From Micractinium sp. NFX-FRZ (lineage: Eukaryota; Chlorophyta; Trebouxiophyceae; Chlorellales; Chlorellaceae), in NCBI GenBank assembly GCA_029339195.1, contig JAPTJF010000096.1, positions 62,001-126,000 on the forward strand: 64,000 nt of DNA, given 5' to 3'. A program made the translations under genes and the position numbers. The notes below the pieces were generated by a model, which made no database searches, had not been told where the DNA came from, and worked only from the letters and a program-made list of their open reading frames with translations. Shown one piece after another: positions 1 through 12,900 of this stretch. Positions within the stretch are counted from its first letter, which is position 1. Each line of letters opens with the position of its first letter.

Positions 1-2
1 AG

Positions 3-732
3 ATGAACGCGCGGCGGCAGCCAGATGTAGCAGAGCTGGATGTGGACAGTCTATTGGGGCAGCTGCGGAATGTGAATAAGGTTCACGTGGCCTGCCGGGG
101 CAAGCTTAAGCCAGCACAGACGACCGCAGCGGCAGCAGCAGGCAGCAGCAGCGGCGGCCTGCTTTCAAAGGAGATTGCAGCAGTCGCGTGAGTGGGAGGT
201 GGTGGCTGTGCTTGGGGTAGTGGTGGTTCTTGCTGCTCCCAATGCTCGCCTGCCGTTTGACTCTTGACGCAGTACTGCCTGCCCTTCTGGTTGCCTGGCT
301 TGCCTGGCTGTGCTGCTTGCCTGCCCATGCGTCCGCTGCCAGCCGTCTGTTGCTCAGTACCTGTAGCTTGTTGGAGCTGCTCCCACAGCTGGTCTGCACC
401 TGCATGCAATTTTCTGCAGGCGACGGAAGGTCCTGCAAGCCAAGAAGACGGTCCATTTGGAGGCCCCGGAGAGCTACTGTGCCATCGAGATGTATTTTGA
501 GGGCCAGGTCAGAGACTGGCAGAAATGATTGATGAGGGTGGATTGATGAGACTGGTGGGCATGCACGTTCGAGCAGTGCATTGTGACTCTGTCTGATGGG
601 CAAAACGCCAAGCTCTCGGACCTTAGTGTGTTTGTTGTGCCTCCCCTGCTGCAGCACTTGCAATGCTTTGACGGCATCGCGGCGTACTACAAGGACGATG
701 TGCAGCTGTTTGGCCTGCCCACCTGTAGATGA
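3..732 (+). CDS. Unrecognised protein, C-terminal three exons (possibly 5'-partial)
   Basis: Three exons join in phase: 3-190 (first ATG at 3), 420-507 and 655-732, ending in TGA at 730-732. The product from that ATG is about 117 residues. It has an Ala/Ser-rich linker (around residues 39-52), then a compact part with KTVHLEAPESYCAIEMYFEG and, near the end, FDGIAAYYKDDVQLFGLP. Donors are GTGAGT and GTCAGA; acceptors are CTGCAG. I do not recognise the family. The ATG sits at the window edge, so it may be an internal methionine of a longer protein. It lies tail to tail with the SAPS gene, and a TGTAA poly(A)-type signal is at 878-882. The intron phases and the folded-looking C-terminus argue for a real gene. 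Confidence 0.5.
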
Positions 733-877
733 CCCCCAGCAATGAGAGAGGACCATCGTGATTTGAACCAAGCAGCATTGACCATTCATGATTCATTTGA
801 CCTCCTAACCGTTTTCACGCACGAATCCACCAGTCGACAAGGAACACCTCTACTTGGTCGCTCGGCCAGGCACTAAC

Positions 878-882
878 TGTAA
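878..882 (+). terminator. TGTAA poly(A)-type signal of the first gene
   Basis: A TGTAA pentamer lies 146 bases after the stop at 732. TGTAA is the usual chlorophyte polyadenylation signal. Its use here is inferred from position only. Confidence 0.4.
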
Positions 883-937
883 CTGTTAACTGTTCTGAAC
901 TGTTTCAGCAAGCCATATCTGTACTCTTGAAAGAAAG

Positions 938-942
938 TTACA
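938..942 (-). terminator. TGTAA poly(A)-type signal of the SAPS gene
   Basis: TTACA on the plus strand is TGTAA on the minus strand, 38 bases after the stop at 980. The convergent 733-979 stretch holds this signal and the opposite-strand one at 878-882, and no other feature I can see. Confidence 0.45.
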
Positions 943-979
943 AACAAACTAGGGCGTCAAGTCGGGCAGTAGTCAGAAG

Positions 980-3900
980 TCAAGAGGCAGAGTGCACAGC
1001 CGGCGGGCCGTTTGCTGCTTCTCCCGCCTCACCCTGCCCCGCTTTGTGTGACGGCGGCGACGCGACTGCCACCTCATCGCTGCTGGCTGCTGCCTCCGCC
1101 GCCGCTGCTGCTGCTGGCTGCTGCGCTTCCCCTTCTGCTGCTGCTGCTGCTGCATCCCGCGGCGAATCTGCCTTATCTGACAGCGACAAGTTCAGCAGCT
1201 GCTCAGCGGTGTCATACTCCAGCAGCACAGCATCTGCCTCCCCGCTCCCCTGCTCCTCTAGAAGCACAGAGTCGGTTTCCATGTCGGCGTCGTCGCTGCC
1301 CAGCGGGGCGCGTGCAGCAGCAGGCGCCTCCCCTGGGCTGCTGCTGCCGTCTGCCAGCAGCATGTCTGGATCGGGCGCTGGCGTGACGCTGACCTCGGCG
1401 TCGGCGCTGGAGTCGGCTGCATTAACGAAGCAGTGGGATGGCAGATGAGGAGGGGCGGCAAAAGTCAGCTACGGCAGAACTGCGGCAGCAGATGTATGCT
1501 GGCAGGGCGTCAACAGTCAAAGGAGGAATTGCAGGCTGCAGGTGGTCCTTGCAAGGCGCAGCCATCCACCCCAACACATCCACACTAGCGCAGACATAAC
1601 AGCCAGCGGTTTAATCATGGCGACCCACTGAACTAAAGCAGTCACCACCTGTCCCACGCACTTGAGCCCAGCGCGGTTGCATGGTCTTCGTCGCTGTCCT
1701 CCTCACTGCTGCTGCTGCTGTCATAGACTGGAAAGGGCTGAGGGCCAGTCGTCGACGGCATGGACAGCTTGCCAGGGCCCGCCACTGCACCGGCAGCAGA
1801 GGCAGCAGACGCCAGCTCCATTGCCCACTGCGGCTGCTCTGTGTCCACCTCCTCGTCCTCGTGAGAAGCAAACACGCCGTACCTGCCGTACAGCGGAAGG
1901 GCAGCGGCATTGCGGTGTAAGGGACAGGACGGAACGAGATGGGCCCAGGCAGGTATGCAGAAGCAGACAACATTATGAAATGTCTTCAATATCAACTCTC
2001 TGATCCCATCATCCCCCCCAAAGCAAAGCCAAAAGACCCGGGCAGTGCAGGACCTCACCGCTGGTACACGTCCCGCGTGAAGGCCTCGCTCTCGATGGAC
2101 CCAAAGTCCAGCTCCGTCTGGAACATGTCGGCCTCAGAGTCAACCACTGCAGGTGCCCAAACTAGGAGTTTGAAGTTGAATAAGCAAAGTCAAGACGAGG
2201 GCATGGGGTAGCTCCAAGGGAAATGTGCGCCTGGACGACAACCCCAATGCAGCAAAGCTAGGTGGGCGAAAGTGTGCAGTGTGAGCCAAGCTTGCCACAA
2301 GAGAGACAGGCTCAAGCCGAGCAAAGCAGGCTGGGCATGCATGCCCTTCTTGGCAAAAGGGATCCAGGGCAGAAGCATTGCCTTGGACAGAATGTGCGGC
2401 AGGCTCCCCCGCGCACTAGCAGCCACCACGCTGGCGCGCCCACCTGGCTCGTGCACCGTGGGCCGCCCGCACTTCCAGGCAAACACATTTTCATGCGCGT
2501 TGCGCGGCTCCAGCCGCTCCTTCACATACTGCTGCCACTGCGCGTCCGCGTCCATGCCCGCTCGCAACTGCAAGACGGCAAGGGGCACAGAGTGAGGCAG
2601 CGTGCGAGAGATGGGAAGCACGACTGCATGCCCCTAACACTGTGTACCAGTCGCGGTTGCTCAAAGGATCAACTCCAAATACATTCCAGCGCAACACCAA
2701 CATGCCCAGCTGCTGTGGTGCTGCCACTACCTCCGTTAAACCCCGTTGACTCTCCAAGCCTCTGCCTCCTGGGTTGTCTCACCTGCTGCTGCCCCTCATT
2801 TGCCAGTTGTATGAGGCGGTTGGAGATCTGCGTCACGTGGCCCGCATACCCGGCACGCAGCGGCCTGCGCTCCTCGCCACGCTCATCCCCGGGGCGTGGC
2901 ATAGGCTTCACCTGCAAGCCACCAATCCAATCAATCAGAATTGTAATGTATTGGGGGCCAGCAGGGCCTAAAAATTCATGGAAGAACTGGGTGCTTTGTG
3001 GGCTTCCTAGAAGAGCATGTGGGCAGGCGGGCAGCAGGCCTGGCGAGCGCGGGAGCTGGCGCGGGAGCTGCTGAAATGCACGAGTGGTGGCATAACCCAC
3101 TGCATGCTCCTGTAGCCAGAATGCCACCCGTCACTTTGGAGCAGCAGCAGCAGCAGCAGTCAAAGCGGCGCAGAGCCGGCACCTTTGGGCGCACGCCCAG
3201 ACCTTGCTCACCCCCACTGGCGCGTCCACCCGCCCAGCATGCGGCACTGCTGCAGCTCCCTCCCACTTCCCCCTAACAGCTGCCCCTGCTCACCTCCACA
3301 GGCGCATCCACCAGCCAGCCCAGCACGCGGCAATTCTGCACCAGGAACTCCGCCAGGCGCGACGAACCCCTGTCCACTGCAGTGACCAGGTTTGCCACGT
3401 GCCGGTGCAGCACGTTGTTGAAGGGGAACTGCAGGAAGAGCTCCATGCTGCGCTGCACGCCGCGAGTGCTCATCACCGCGCTCTCTGCCAACGGAGCAAG
3501 GGTGGGGTGGGAGGCAGGCGGGTGCACAGGTGATTCGATTTGAATGCAGGCAGATATTCAACCACAGGCTTACGAATCGGCAGGGCATGCTGCTGGCAGC
3601 GTGTGCATTTGGAGCATCAGAAAAGCAGGCCACAGGTTGGTGCAGCCAGGGCGTCGGCTTGGAGGCGTCAGCACAGCATAGCAGCGCTCCACATGTGCCC
3701 AACCAATGCCGCCCAGCACCCCACCCACGGCCTCACTCGCGCACCTGCTGCCTCATCCCCGCTGTGCAGCAGTGCCGCCAGCAGCTCTACAGCTTTTAGG
3801 CGGGCCAGGCCCACGGGGGGGCGAAGCAGTCCATAGGAGGTGGGCAGCTGGCGGTCTGCATCTGCCGCCTCCAGCAGGGCAACCAGCTTGTCAATTGACT

Positions 3901-6565
3901 TGCTGATGCACTGGATGGCCTGGGCGCGCATGGCTGCATGCAGCTCCACGGCCGCGGCGTCGATGGCAGGCGTCGGCAGCACGCCCAGCCCCAGCCCCTG
4001 CGCCGCTGCCTGCTGCTCCGCCAGGCTCGGCGGCAGCGGCTCTACCAGCGCGATGCACACGTTGAGCGCATGGCATTGCTGAATCGAGTGGCTGCTGCTG
4101 CCGCCCAAGTAGTCGTTCATGCTGCGTACTGCCACATCAGGAGCAGGCGCGGGGGACGGCTCGCTGATGATGTTAGTCACCGCTGCTGCTGCGGAGGCCT
4201 CCCCGCTGCTGTTGCTGCCATTGGCGGTGCCAGCGGCGCTGGCGCCTGCGGGCACGCCCTCCTCAGAGCCAGCCGCAGCCGCACCCTTGGGTGCGCCCGC
4301 GGCCTCCACCTCCGCCGCTGCCTCGGGTGCCGCTGTGGCCTCGGCCTCCGCCGCTCCCTCTGCAGCAGTGGCAGCTGCAGCTGGGTTCCACAGGGCCCGC
4401 TCCACAAGCAGCTGCAGGAATTGCGGCTCTGCCAAGTTGCGTGTGAGCGGCGAAACCTGGCTCTGCGCCAGAGCTGCCAGGATCTCCGCCGAATTGCTCT
4501 GCGCCTCCACAGGCTGCCCCGGCTGCAGCTTGTCAAGCAGCAGGTAGAGCAGGTTGGTGTCTGCAGGGGCCGGAAGGCATTGCGTGAAGTGAGTGACAGG
4601 CAGCCGGCTGATGCCCCGCCTTGTTCACACTTTGTGCAACAGCAAGCTCAGTGCACCAGCAAGCGAGGCAACAGGACACAGCAGGGAGGCACAGAGTAAT
4701 GAACACCCTCGTGCTGGCGCTGAGCACCTGCACCAGTAGCACGGGGGATGCATACCGCCGGGTACGCATGCACGTAGCACCCACCTGACAGCCAATGCAG
4801 GTGGTTGGTGGAGAGAAAGGCACGCTGCTCGTCCGCACCCACCAGCCGCACCAACACCTCCGCAATTGAGGTGGTGTCTACATGCTCCACCAGCTGCGGC
4901 AGCAAAACCAACGAGGGTGAGGCCAACGTGCAGCAGTGGCATAGGAGGGCCGGGCAGATGCAAACACAGAGATGAGGGGAACGCAACGTGCTGAGAAGCA
5001 GCGACAAGTGTGGCAATGCACAGCCAGCATGGGCGGCAGCAACGCTCCGGCGCGCGGTGGCAGCGAACACGCGTGGCAGGCCAGCGCCTTCCAGGCGGGT
5101 CAAGAAACACCTGCCCCCACCCTGACCCCGCCCCACACCTGCAGCAGCAGCTCTTGGTGCTTCTGCAGGTACTGCATGATGTCCTGTGTGCGCCGCAGCA
5201 GCAGCGACCCCATCACACGGCTGAAGTAGCCGGCAAGCATGCAATTGAGCGGGCGCGGCGCCTGCAGGGCAGGGCGGGGCAAGCATTAGGCAGCATTAAC
5301 AGCTGATGTACATTGGTTGCCAATTGTGCGACAGCTTACGCCCTTTGCATCCATCTCGCAGGCTTCGTTGATTGAGGACTTGCAGGGACAGCCACCTGGT
5401 TGCTAGCACGCTCTCTCCGTCACCAGTTCAAGCGCTCTGGCGGCGCCTGCTATGCCGCCTGCCCTGCCCCAGCCCGGTTTTGCCTCTTGCTGCCCGTGCC
5501 TTCCCTTCCCAGCCCTTGCCTTCCCCCGCCTTGGAAGCAAGAATAACTGCCTATTTTCAGCCCACATTCACACATCTGTAACCATACCCACACCTATGCA
5601 CCCATGCACATAGCCGTGTACCGACACACCCTCACCATGAACCCACACACCCCATGTGGCACCCAACCCCCCGCACCTTCAACAGGGAGAAGAGCTGCGC
5701 CAGCACATCCTCGTTCTCCAGCAGCGTGTTGAAAATGCCCTCCACCTCGCAGCAGAAGATCTCGCAGGCGGTGAACGGGTACTTGAAGCTGCGCTTGGGG
5801 TCGGCGTCTGCCGGCGGAGGCTCCACCAGGTACCGCACCTGCTCGTGTGGACCGGGGCAACACATTGGGGAGCTGCTTCAGATTAACGAGGACCTACGTG
5901 TTGGCACTGGACTAAGCCCTTTGGTGGCGCAGGTAAGGGGGGAGGCAGGCGGGGGAAGGAGGGGGGGGGAGAGCAGTGGCAGGCACGGGTGTTCTCCTGC
6001 CAGCACCGCTGCAGTGCCCCTGGTGCGTCCAGCTGCTTCCTGCCAGGCTCATCCCGCTGCTGTAGGCAGCTAATGTGTCCATCCCTGCAACTGCTGTGGC
6101 CTGATCGCAACCAAGATGCGCACCAGCTTCTCCACTGTCTCCTTCTGCTTGAGGTACGCCGTCAGGCGGGCGTTGAGCGACTTGCATTCCTGGATGAGCT
6201 CATCCTCATCCAGCAGCTCTTCTAAGGTGTAGGATTCTTTGTCAAGGATGCTGTCCACCGGGCTGGCTGCAGGTAGCAGGCGGGCGTTCAGCGGGCGCGT
6301 TGCAGTGGGGTGCAAGGCAGACTGGCGGGGAGGCAGGCGGGCGAGCGGACAGGTGGGCGGCAGGCGAGCGGTGGCGGGAGGGTGCCCCACGTCGGCGCTC
6401 CCCTGCCGCGCTACCACTCCCCCTACGCTCGTCACCAGCACCTGTGTTAAGGCCCGACACCTGCAGGCGGCAGGCGGGAAGGCAGGGCCATCAGCGGGTC
6501 TGGTGGGGCGCAAGTGCTCAGGCTGCACTGTCGGGGGTTCCCCAGATACATACCCTCCAAAACAT
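980..6565 (-). CDS. SAPS-domain regulatory subunit of protein phosphatase 6
   Basis: Thirteen exons (high to low): 6554-6565, 6442-6460, 6124-6266, 5677-5838, 5139-5261, 4785-4893, 3745-4560, 3294-3484, 2783-2911, 2444-2567, 2059-2146, 1662-1882, 980-1416; 857 residues with all phases closing. The N-terminus reads MFWRVSGLNT then SPVDSILDKESYTLEELLDE, the SAPS/Sit4-associated signature. Exon 4 carries KYPFTACEIFCCEVEGIF, also typical of the family. Exon 10 has NAHENVFAWKCGRPT, matching the conserved C-terminal box of plant SAPS proteins. Exon 7 has a long Ala/Glu-rich insert (about 4180-4400), and the tail is acidic and Ser-rich (YDSSSSSEEDSDED), a likely phosphorylation region. Family members scaffold the PP6 catalytic subunit and select substrates. 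The start rests on a 12-nt first coding exon plus a 19-nt microexon. The gene is head to head with the WDR48-like gene. Confidence 0.92.
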
Positions 6566-6973
6566 CGTGCGTGGGGCAGCTGTACGTAGCGCAGCCGGCT
6601 CAAGTAGGGGAAGTTGCCGAGCTGCCCTCGCTGTGGCCCTCCAGCTGGCCGCAGGGCTACCGCAAGGCCGAAAATGCGCTGTGCACTTGTGCAGGGCGCC
6701 AAGGCCGCATGGACCGAGCGGGACGCCGAGCGGAAGAAAACTTTCGCAGACTGGAGATCAACTGTGCCGCAACAGCGTTTCTCCTGATCGCGCTTGGTTT
6801 CGATCACCGTGTTGCGGCAAGCGGGGGTGATCCAGGCCCGCTCTACCTGTTCTCCGCCACTCTGCGGGAGCAGCCGCCCTGTGCTGCTCGTTTGCCAACC
6901 CCTGCCCTCGCCTGAGACCCGTAATTGGTCACATCCGTACCGGCTAGGCCCAGCTGCCCCAGCTGCCCCAGCG
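6566..6973. promoter_or_regulatory. Divergent intergenic region, SAPS gene / WDR48-like gene
   Basis: 408 bases separate two start codons on opposite strands, so both 5' UTRs and promoters should lie here, possibly shared. I see no TATA box, no RNA gene and no credible extra coding exon. Promoter function is inferred from layout only. Confidence 0.5.
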
Positions 6974-9900
6974 ATGGTGGGGTGGGGCGGCGCTGGCGGC
7001 GCGAGCGGCGGCGGCGCTGCCGCCAGACGCGTCTCCTTCCTGTTTCGACGGAGTCAGCGGGCAGGGGTGAGTGGCTGAGCCTTGTGGTTTTCACTTGCGA
7101 TGTATGCGGTGAATGTGCCACGGCTTGGTTGTGTGCATGGGCCTTCTCCAATCTACTGGCCCCTACCTGGTGTAAAATGCAGCATTGCGCTGGTGTGAAC
7201 GCGCTGGCACTCTCCAGCGATGAGCAGCAGCTGTGGACCGGCTCACGTGATGCCAGTGTCACCTGGTGAGCACTGCAAGCCTTTGTCGATTGTGGGCTGC
7301 TGGAACACTCTGGTGCTGCAACCTTTTCCCTTGGGTGCCAGTGAGAAGGGAGGGGGGGGGGCGGTGGCCGTAGCCCCCAAATTTCGTTCCTCCCTTTCAA
7401 CCCGCCATCCATCCTGCCCCTTTCAGTTGGGACACGTCGGCAGAGAGCCCGGCGTTGCTGCACGAGCACGTGGGGCACACCGACTGGGTGAGCGTTGTGC
7501 TGCGCCGCCTCGCCGCCGGCGCTGGGGATGCAATGGTACTGTACAGAAATGCTCTGTGATGGTTGACCAAGCCCTGGGCAGGTGTGGGCCATGTTCCATG
7601 ACAAGCAGATGCCCACTTTGGGCGGTCCACACTGCACTGCATCTTGTTGTGCAGGTCAACGACTTGGTGCAGCTAGGCGACGTGCTAGTGTCCTGCTCAT
7701 CTGACAAGACGCTGCGTGTGTGGCAGCCCGATGCGCCAGGTGTGTGTCGCGACGGCGCATGCTTGCCTCCCACATCAGGCCAGCAAGCAAGCATGCACTG
7801 GTGGTGGCAATTAGACGCATTCAGGCTGTCTTGTTGGCGTCAACTCCTGCGGCCTAGCTCTGTTCGCCTACCTGACCGCCTCAACTCAACGCTGCCCCAT
7901 TTCCCATCCTGTCCCACCACCCCCTTTACCACCCCCGCCCACCCACCAATGCAGAGCCAGCATTAGGCTGCCTCACCGGGCACAACGATTATGTCACTGG
8001 CCTGGCAGCCTCAGCAACAGGCAACATACTGGCCTCTTGCGGCCTTGGCGGGGAGGTACTGCTGTGGGACCTGGCAGGCCTGCGCAAGGTCATGTCCGGC
8101 GGCGCGCCGGTGAGGATGTCCACATGTCTCAATGTGATTGGTGCATGATCAAGCATGATGCTGGTCTCGGGGGAGTTGCAACCTGTCTGCCGGCACCTTC
8201 GCCTCCACAGACAATGTGCTCCGCAGTCAACATGTCGGGCAGCCCGATCGCCCCACTGCTCATCTACCTGCCTGCCCGCTCACATGCTTGCCTGCCCGAC
8301 TGCCTGCCTGCCTCCCACGGCCCTGCTGACTTATTCTGGCCCAGCCTTGCCACCTGTCTGTCCAGTCATCCACCTGCTTGCCCTTCCACTATTGGGCCCC
8401 ATCGCAGAACCAGGACTATGGTGCCTCTGCAGCCGAGGTGCCCCGAGATTCAGTGTATGCCATCGGCATGAATGCAGCTGGCACGCTGCTGGCAACAGGC
8501 TCCACACAGGTGGGAATGCCGTGACCTGGTGGGTTGTTGCACTGCATGCTGCGCAAGGATGCAGCAGGCGCGCTGCTGGCTGCAGGGTCCTTGCCAGCCT
8601 GTTTATGCCTAGCCCAGGCTCTGCTGCTGCTCCTTTGCGGCAGCGTATGTCTGTGTGTGCGTGTGTGTGTGTTCTGCGTGTGTGTCGTTGCCATGCTATC
8701 GCTACCTCCAGTCTAGCAGTGCCTCTTCGTGTGGCATTGCTGTCCTCCTCCACATAATGCCTTGCTTGCCTTGCAGCAAGATATCCACTCATGTACAGCA
8801 GCAATGCAGGACAATTTTAATAAACTCCTCTGTTCTGGCTTTTTGTTGTTTGCAGTCAATGGCCACCATTGTGGATGCACGCAACGGCCAGGCAGTGATG
8901 CAGCTCAAGGGCCACACCGACAACATCAGGTGCTAGCCTCGCTGCTACGCCTGCTGCGCGCTGCTGCTGCCGGTCCCGCATCCACTACCCGTTCCTGTAC
9001 GATTGCTTCTTCAGCTCAGTTATTTGCCTGTCCGCATGTCTGCCACTACCATTCACCCTTTTAGACCACATTTGAATGGCTGGCATCGTGCTGCCAATCC
9101 CTCGCCAGTTGTGATGCTCTCGTCTGCAGGGCGCTGCAACTGCGCACTGAGGGCCGGCTGCTGCTGACCGGCTGGCTCCTCAGATGATGGGGCATGTCTT
9201 GTTTGACCTGCAACACACCTCCTTCTGCCCACGCTGCTCCCCTCTGCAGGGCGCTGCAGTTGGATGCAGACGGCCGCTTGCTGCTAACGGGCTCCTCAGA
9301 CCACACCATTCGGCTGTGGGACCTGGGGCAGCAGCGCTGTGTGCAGACGCTGGCGGTGCACACCGACAGCGTGTGGGCGCTGGCGGCCAGCAGCAGCTTT
9401 GCCACGGTGTACAGCGGTGGGCGGGACGGCTGCATCTACAGGTGGGAGCTCGGGGCTGCAGCCAGGGTTCACTGAGTTGGCAAAGATAGAGTGCTGGGCG
9501 CACGAAGCATGGTGCGGAGGCTGTCGACCTGATTCTAACACTTGCCAAAATGGAAAGGATGATGTCAGCGCAGTCTGGGCGGTTATGGTGGTCCACAGCC
9601 CTGCTGCCCAAAACCCCTGCTGTTGCCGCTCCTCAAACGTGCCTCTGCTGCTGTGTTTGCTGTCCTGCTGCTCACCCGCCGGTGCTGGTGCTGCTGCTGC
9701 TGGGCACGGCTTGTTGACTGTGTGCGCAGGCTTAAGCAGCACCCAACTTTCACCCCTGGCCCTGGCGCCCCACCCAACCTCATCTGCTGGGCTGCAGGAC
9801 GCGGCTTGCCAACCGCGTGAGCGAGCTTCTGGCAGTTGAGCAGCACCCGGTGCTGCGTCTGGCTGTGGGGCGAGAAGAAGACTACCTGTGGGCCTCCACC

Positions 9901-12900
9901 ATGTCACCCGTGGTGCACAAGTGGAAGATAGAAGCAAGCGATGCACAGGCGCTGCCGTTGACCCCACGCTCGCCGCTGGGCGGTGGTGCCTCCACGCTGC
10001 CTGCCACCAGCACGTGCTTTGTGGCCAGCCCCTCGGCTGCAGCGCGCGCACGCCTGGCGTTTGATGTACACGGTGAGCGGTGCTTTGCAGGCAGTGCTTG
10101 ACACCAGTATTGCTCAACACAGCAAGATCCCTTGGCACTTTTCAAACAGCTGCCCTGTGGTTGTGTGTGCCGTGCAGTGTGCCTGAGAGTCTTGATGCTG
10201 CACTCAGCGCCTTGCTTTTTTGTGTGCATACCCTGGTGTTTTCCGTCCTCCCCCTCTCGATTCTTACCCCCTGCTGCAGGCTCTCGGCCCTCTCCGCAGC
10301 AGCTGCAGCCGGCAGCAGCAACGCCTGGCATCCCACCCATCCAGCAGGCAATCATGCTGACAGACCGGCGGCACGTGTTGACCCAGGACATGACAGGCAA
10401 CGTGCAAATGTGGGACATCACGTCAGGCAAGTCATGATACGAGTACAGACATGCAAGCATGGGCATCTAGGGCTCATGTGGTGCTAGGGCTTATTGGCAA
10501 CTTGCACCCATCTGGGACATCACGCAAGGCACAGCGAGTTCAAGGAGGTGGAGAAAGAGCTGCTTCATTCCTATTCCATGATCCCGTCTTACTTCATTCC
10601 TTCTTGGCTCCCCCGCAGGCACTGTGGTGCGCGACTTTGGGCACGTTGAGATCAAGGAGGTGGAGAAGGAGCTGTTCCAGCCCTCGCACTTTGTCTCCTC
10701 CTGGTTTGCACCTGACGTGAAGCTGGGGAGCCTGGCAGGCACCATGGAGTTGCCGCAGTGCTTCAGCGCTGAGATCTACGCACAGGTGAGTTTTCGGGGG
10801 TGAGGTGGGGTGAAAAAGAGTGGAGGCGCCACACTGGTGAAACAGCAGGGTGGTTCAATTGCTATTGCACTTGCGGGTTGGCAGGAGCTTTGCTTGTCGC
10901 TTGTGGCGTGCTTCAGCCCTGTGGTCTTGACTCTTAGTCAGGCACTACATTGTTGAGCTTTGAGGGGTCTATCACGTGTGCTGCCCCTCGTTACTGAAAT
11001 GTATGCTGCTGCAGGACCTGGGGGATGAGGAGGCGCCAGTGGACCTTAAAGTCAACTTTGGAGAGCAGATGGTTGTTGCCCTATTCCGACAGTGGGCGGC
11101 CCTGCAGCGGCAAGACCAGCAGCAGGTGCAGCAGCAGGCGCAGCTGCAGCAGGCAGATGCGCTGCCGCCGTCGCAGCTGCAGCAGCGGCAGCTGCAGCAG
11201 CATGGCACGGCCAGCAGCGTTGACGGCGGCAGGATTGCGGTAGGGTCTGTGCCGGGTAGCACAGATGGAGATGCAGCAGAGGCGGATGCAGCAGAGCAGC
11301 GGTCTCCAGGCGCCGGCAGCAGCATGCAAGATGCAGACGACAGAAGAGGCGCCGGGTGAGATGGGCAAGTTTTTACTGGACCGGCAGCCTCTGGTGCTGC
11401 AGCTGCCATGCACGCGCACGTGCAAGCCTGCCTGTCTGCCTTCCTGCCCACCCTGCCCTTCTTTTCAACCCCTGATGCCCCCTCCCGGTCCCAAACCATT
11501 GCAGTAATGGCGCCGAGCCACCTGCTGCCCCTGCCAGCCGCTTCACTTTCCAGGGCCCGCTGGCCCCGATGGTGATGGTGACTGGCAGCGGTGCATCGGT
11601 GCCCTGGTGCTGCCCTATAGACAGCTTCACTGGGGAGGAGGATGTGCCGCAGGTGAGGATTGGACGGTGCATGTGGAGTCTTGAAGGGAACATGGGTGGG
11701 AGGGGTGAGCAGGGAGCAGGCAAGAAGCTCACTGGAGAAGGGAAGTTGCCGCAGGTGAGGGGTGTAATGGTCTGAGAGAAACCTGGGCGTGCATGGGGAG
11801 GGGGAGTTTGCAGACAACGGAAACGGCAGCGCCTGCACTGCATGCATTGACGGGGGTAGCGTCATGAATTGGTGAGCGGAATCAGCATGGTGAGCGGAAT
11901 CAGCAGGAAAAGCCGTTCTGAGCCACGCAACGCACTGACTGTGCGTACCTGTGCCATGATTGCCTGTCGCCGCAGTGGGTGGCGGAGTGCGTGCTGCACG
12001 GGCAGCTGCCCCTGGGGCGGGAGCAGAAGGGCCTCAAGATGGCTTTCCAGCTGATGCCGCTACCGGTAAGTGTACCAGCGAGAGCTGGGGCCTGCAGAGG
12101 GGCCAGGTGGCAGGGCTGGGCCGGTGCTGGTGCCGCTGCCGGTGAGTCAAGGGCCTAGGCAAAGGACGGTGTAAGGGCAGGGCACGGTATGTACTTGCGC
12201 CGTTGTTGATGCATGTGCCAGCGCGGGCAAGGCTCCGAGCTCGTGGTCAGGTGGCAGTCAGCATCTACCTGCGCTTGTGCCTCAACACTGCAGTGCGTGT
12301 GCCAGCGAGCAAGTGCTAAGGCAGGTTGGAAACGTCGAGTTGGCAGGGCTGTCAATAAGACGGACAGCGGGCAGTTATAGGTGATGCTTCCACCCAGGTG
12401 CAGACTGGAAATGGGCAGACGCAGCACTTTCATGCTTCTCCATGCACCCGTGTTCTTCCTTTTTGTTTTGTGTGTGTGTGTGTGTGTGTGTTCTACCTCT
12501 TTCTAGGTCCCTCAAACTTCTTCACCTTCTTCTCTGTGCAGAACTCGGGGCTGCCTTCGCTGCTGCAGAGCAAGCTCAATGCGCCACGCGTGCTGCGCGT
12601 GAACAAGGTGCGCTTTGCCTGCTCGAGGAATGCATGGGATTGCGAAGGATTGGAGGCGGCAGCACATTGGGAGCCCCCAAGGTCCAGCCCTCTCCTTTCC
12701 CCTTGCTTTTCTCAGGTGGCCGACTATGTGAGGCGCAAGATGGAGGAGCACGGCATTTACCTGCGAGAAGAACCTCTCTATTGGGACCCCAGCAAGGCAG
12801 ACCGCTGGCAGCTGCCGGCGCAGCAGGCAGGTGCCGCGGCAAGCGGCGGCGCCAGCAGCAGCGGGGTGCACCAGCTGCAGCCGGTGCAGGCGGCAGGGGC

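Noticed and set aside
9121..9303. Exon echoes as mutually exclusive alternative exons
   Set aside because: The copies carry frameshifts or stops and only part of the exon, so they cannot replace the original exons.
11101..11220. CAG/CTG-rich tracts as trinucleotide-expansion repeats
   Set aside because: They are in-frame Gln-rich coding sequence in WDR48 exon 12 with interruptions; similar tracts elsewhere encode Ala/Gln/Ser in other genes.
10972..11865. 297-codon open frame on the minus strand
   Set aside because: Antisense to WDR48 exons 12-13 and their introns; Cys/Ser-rich reading of CAG-rich DNA.
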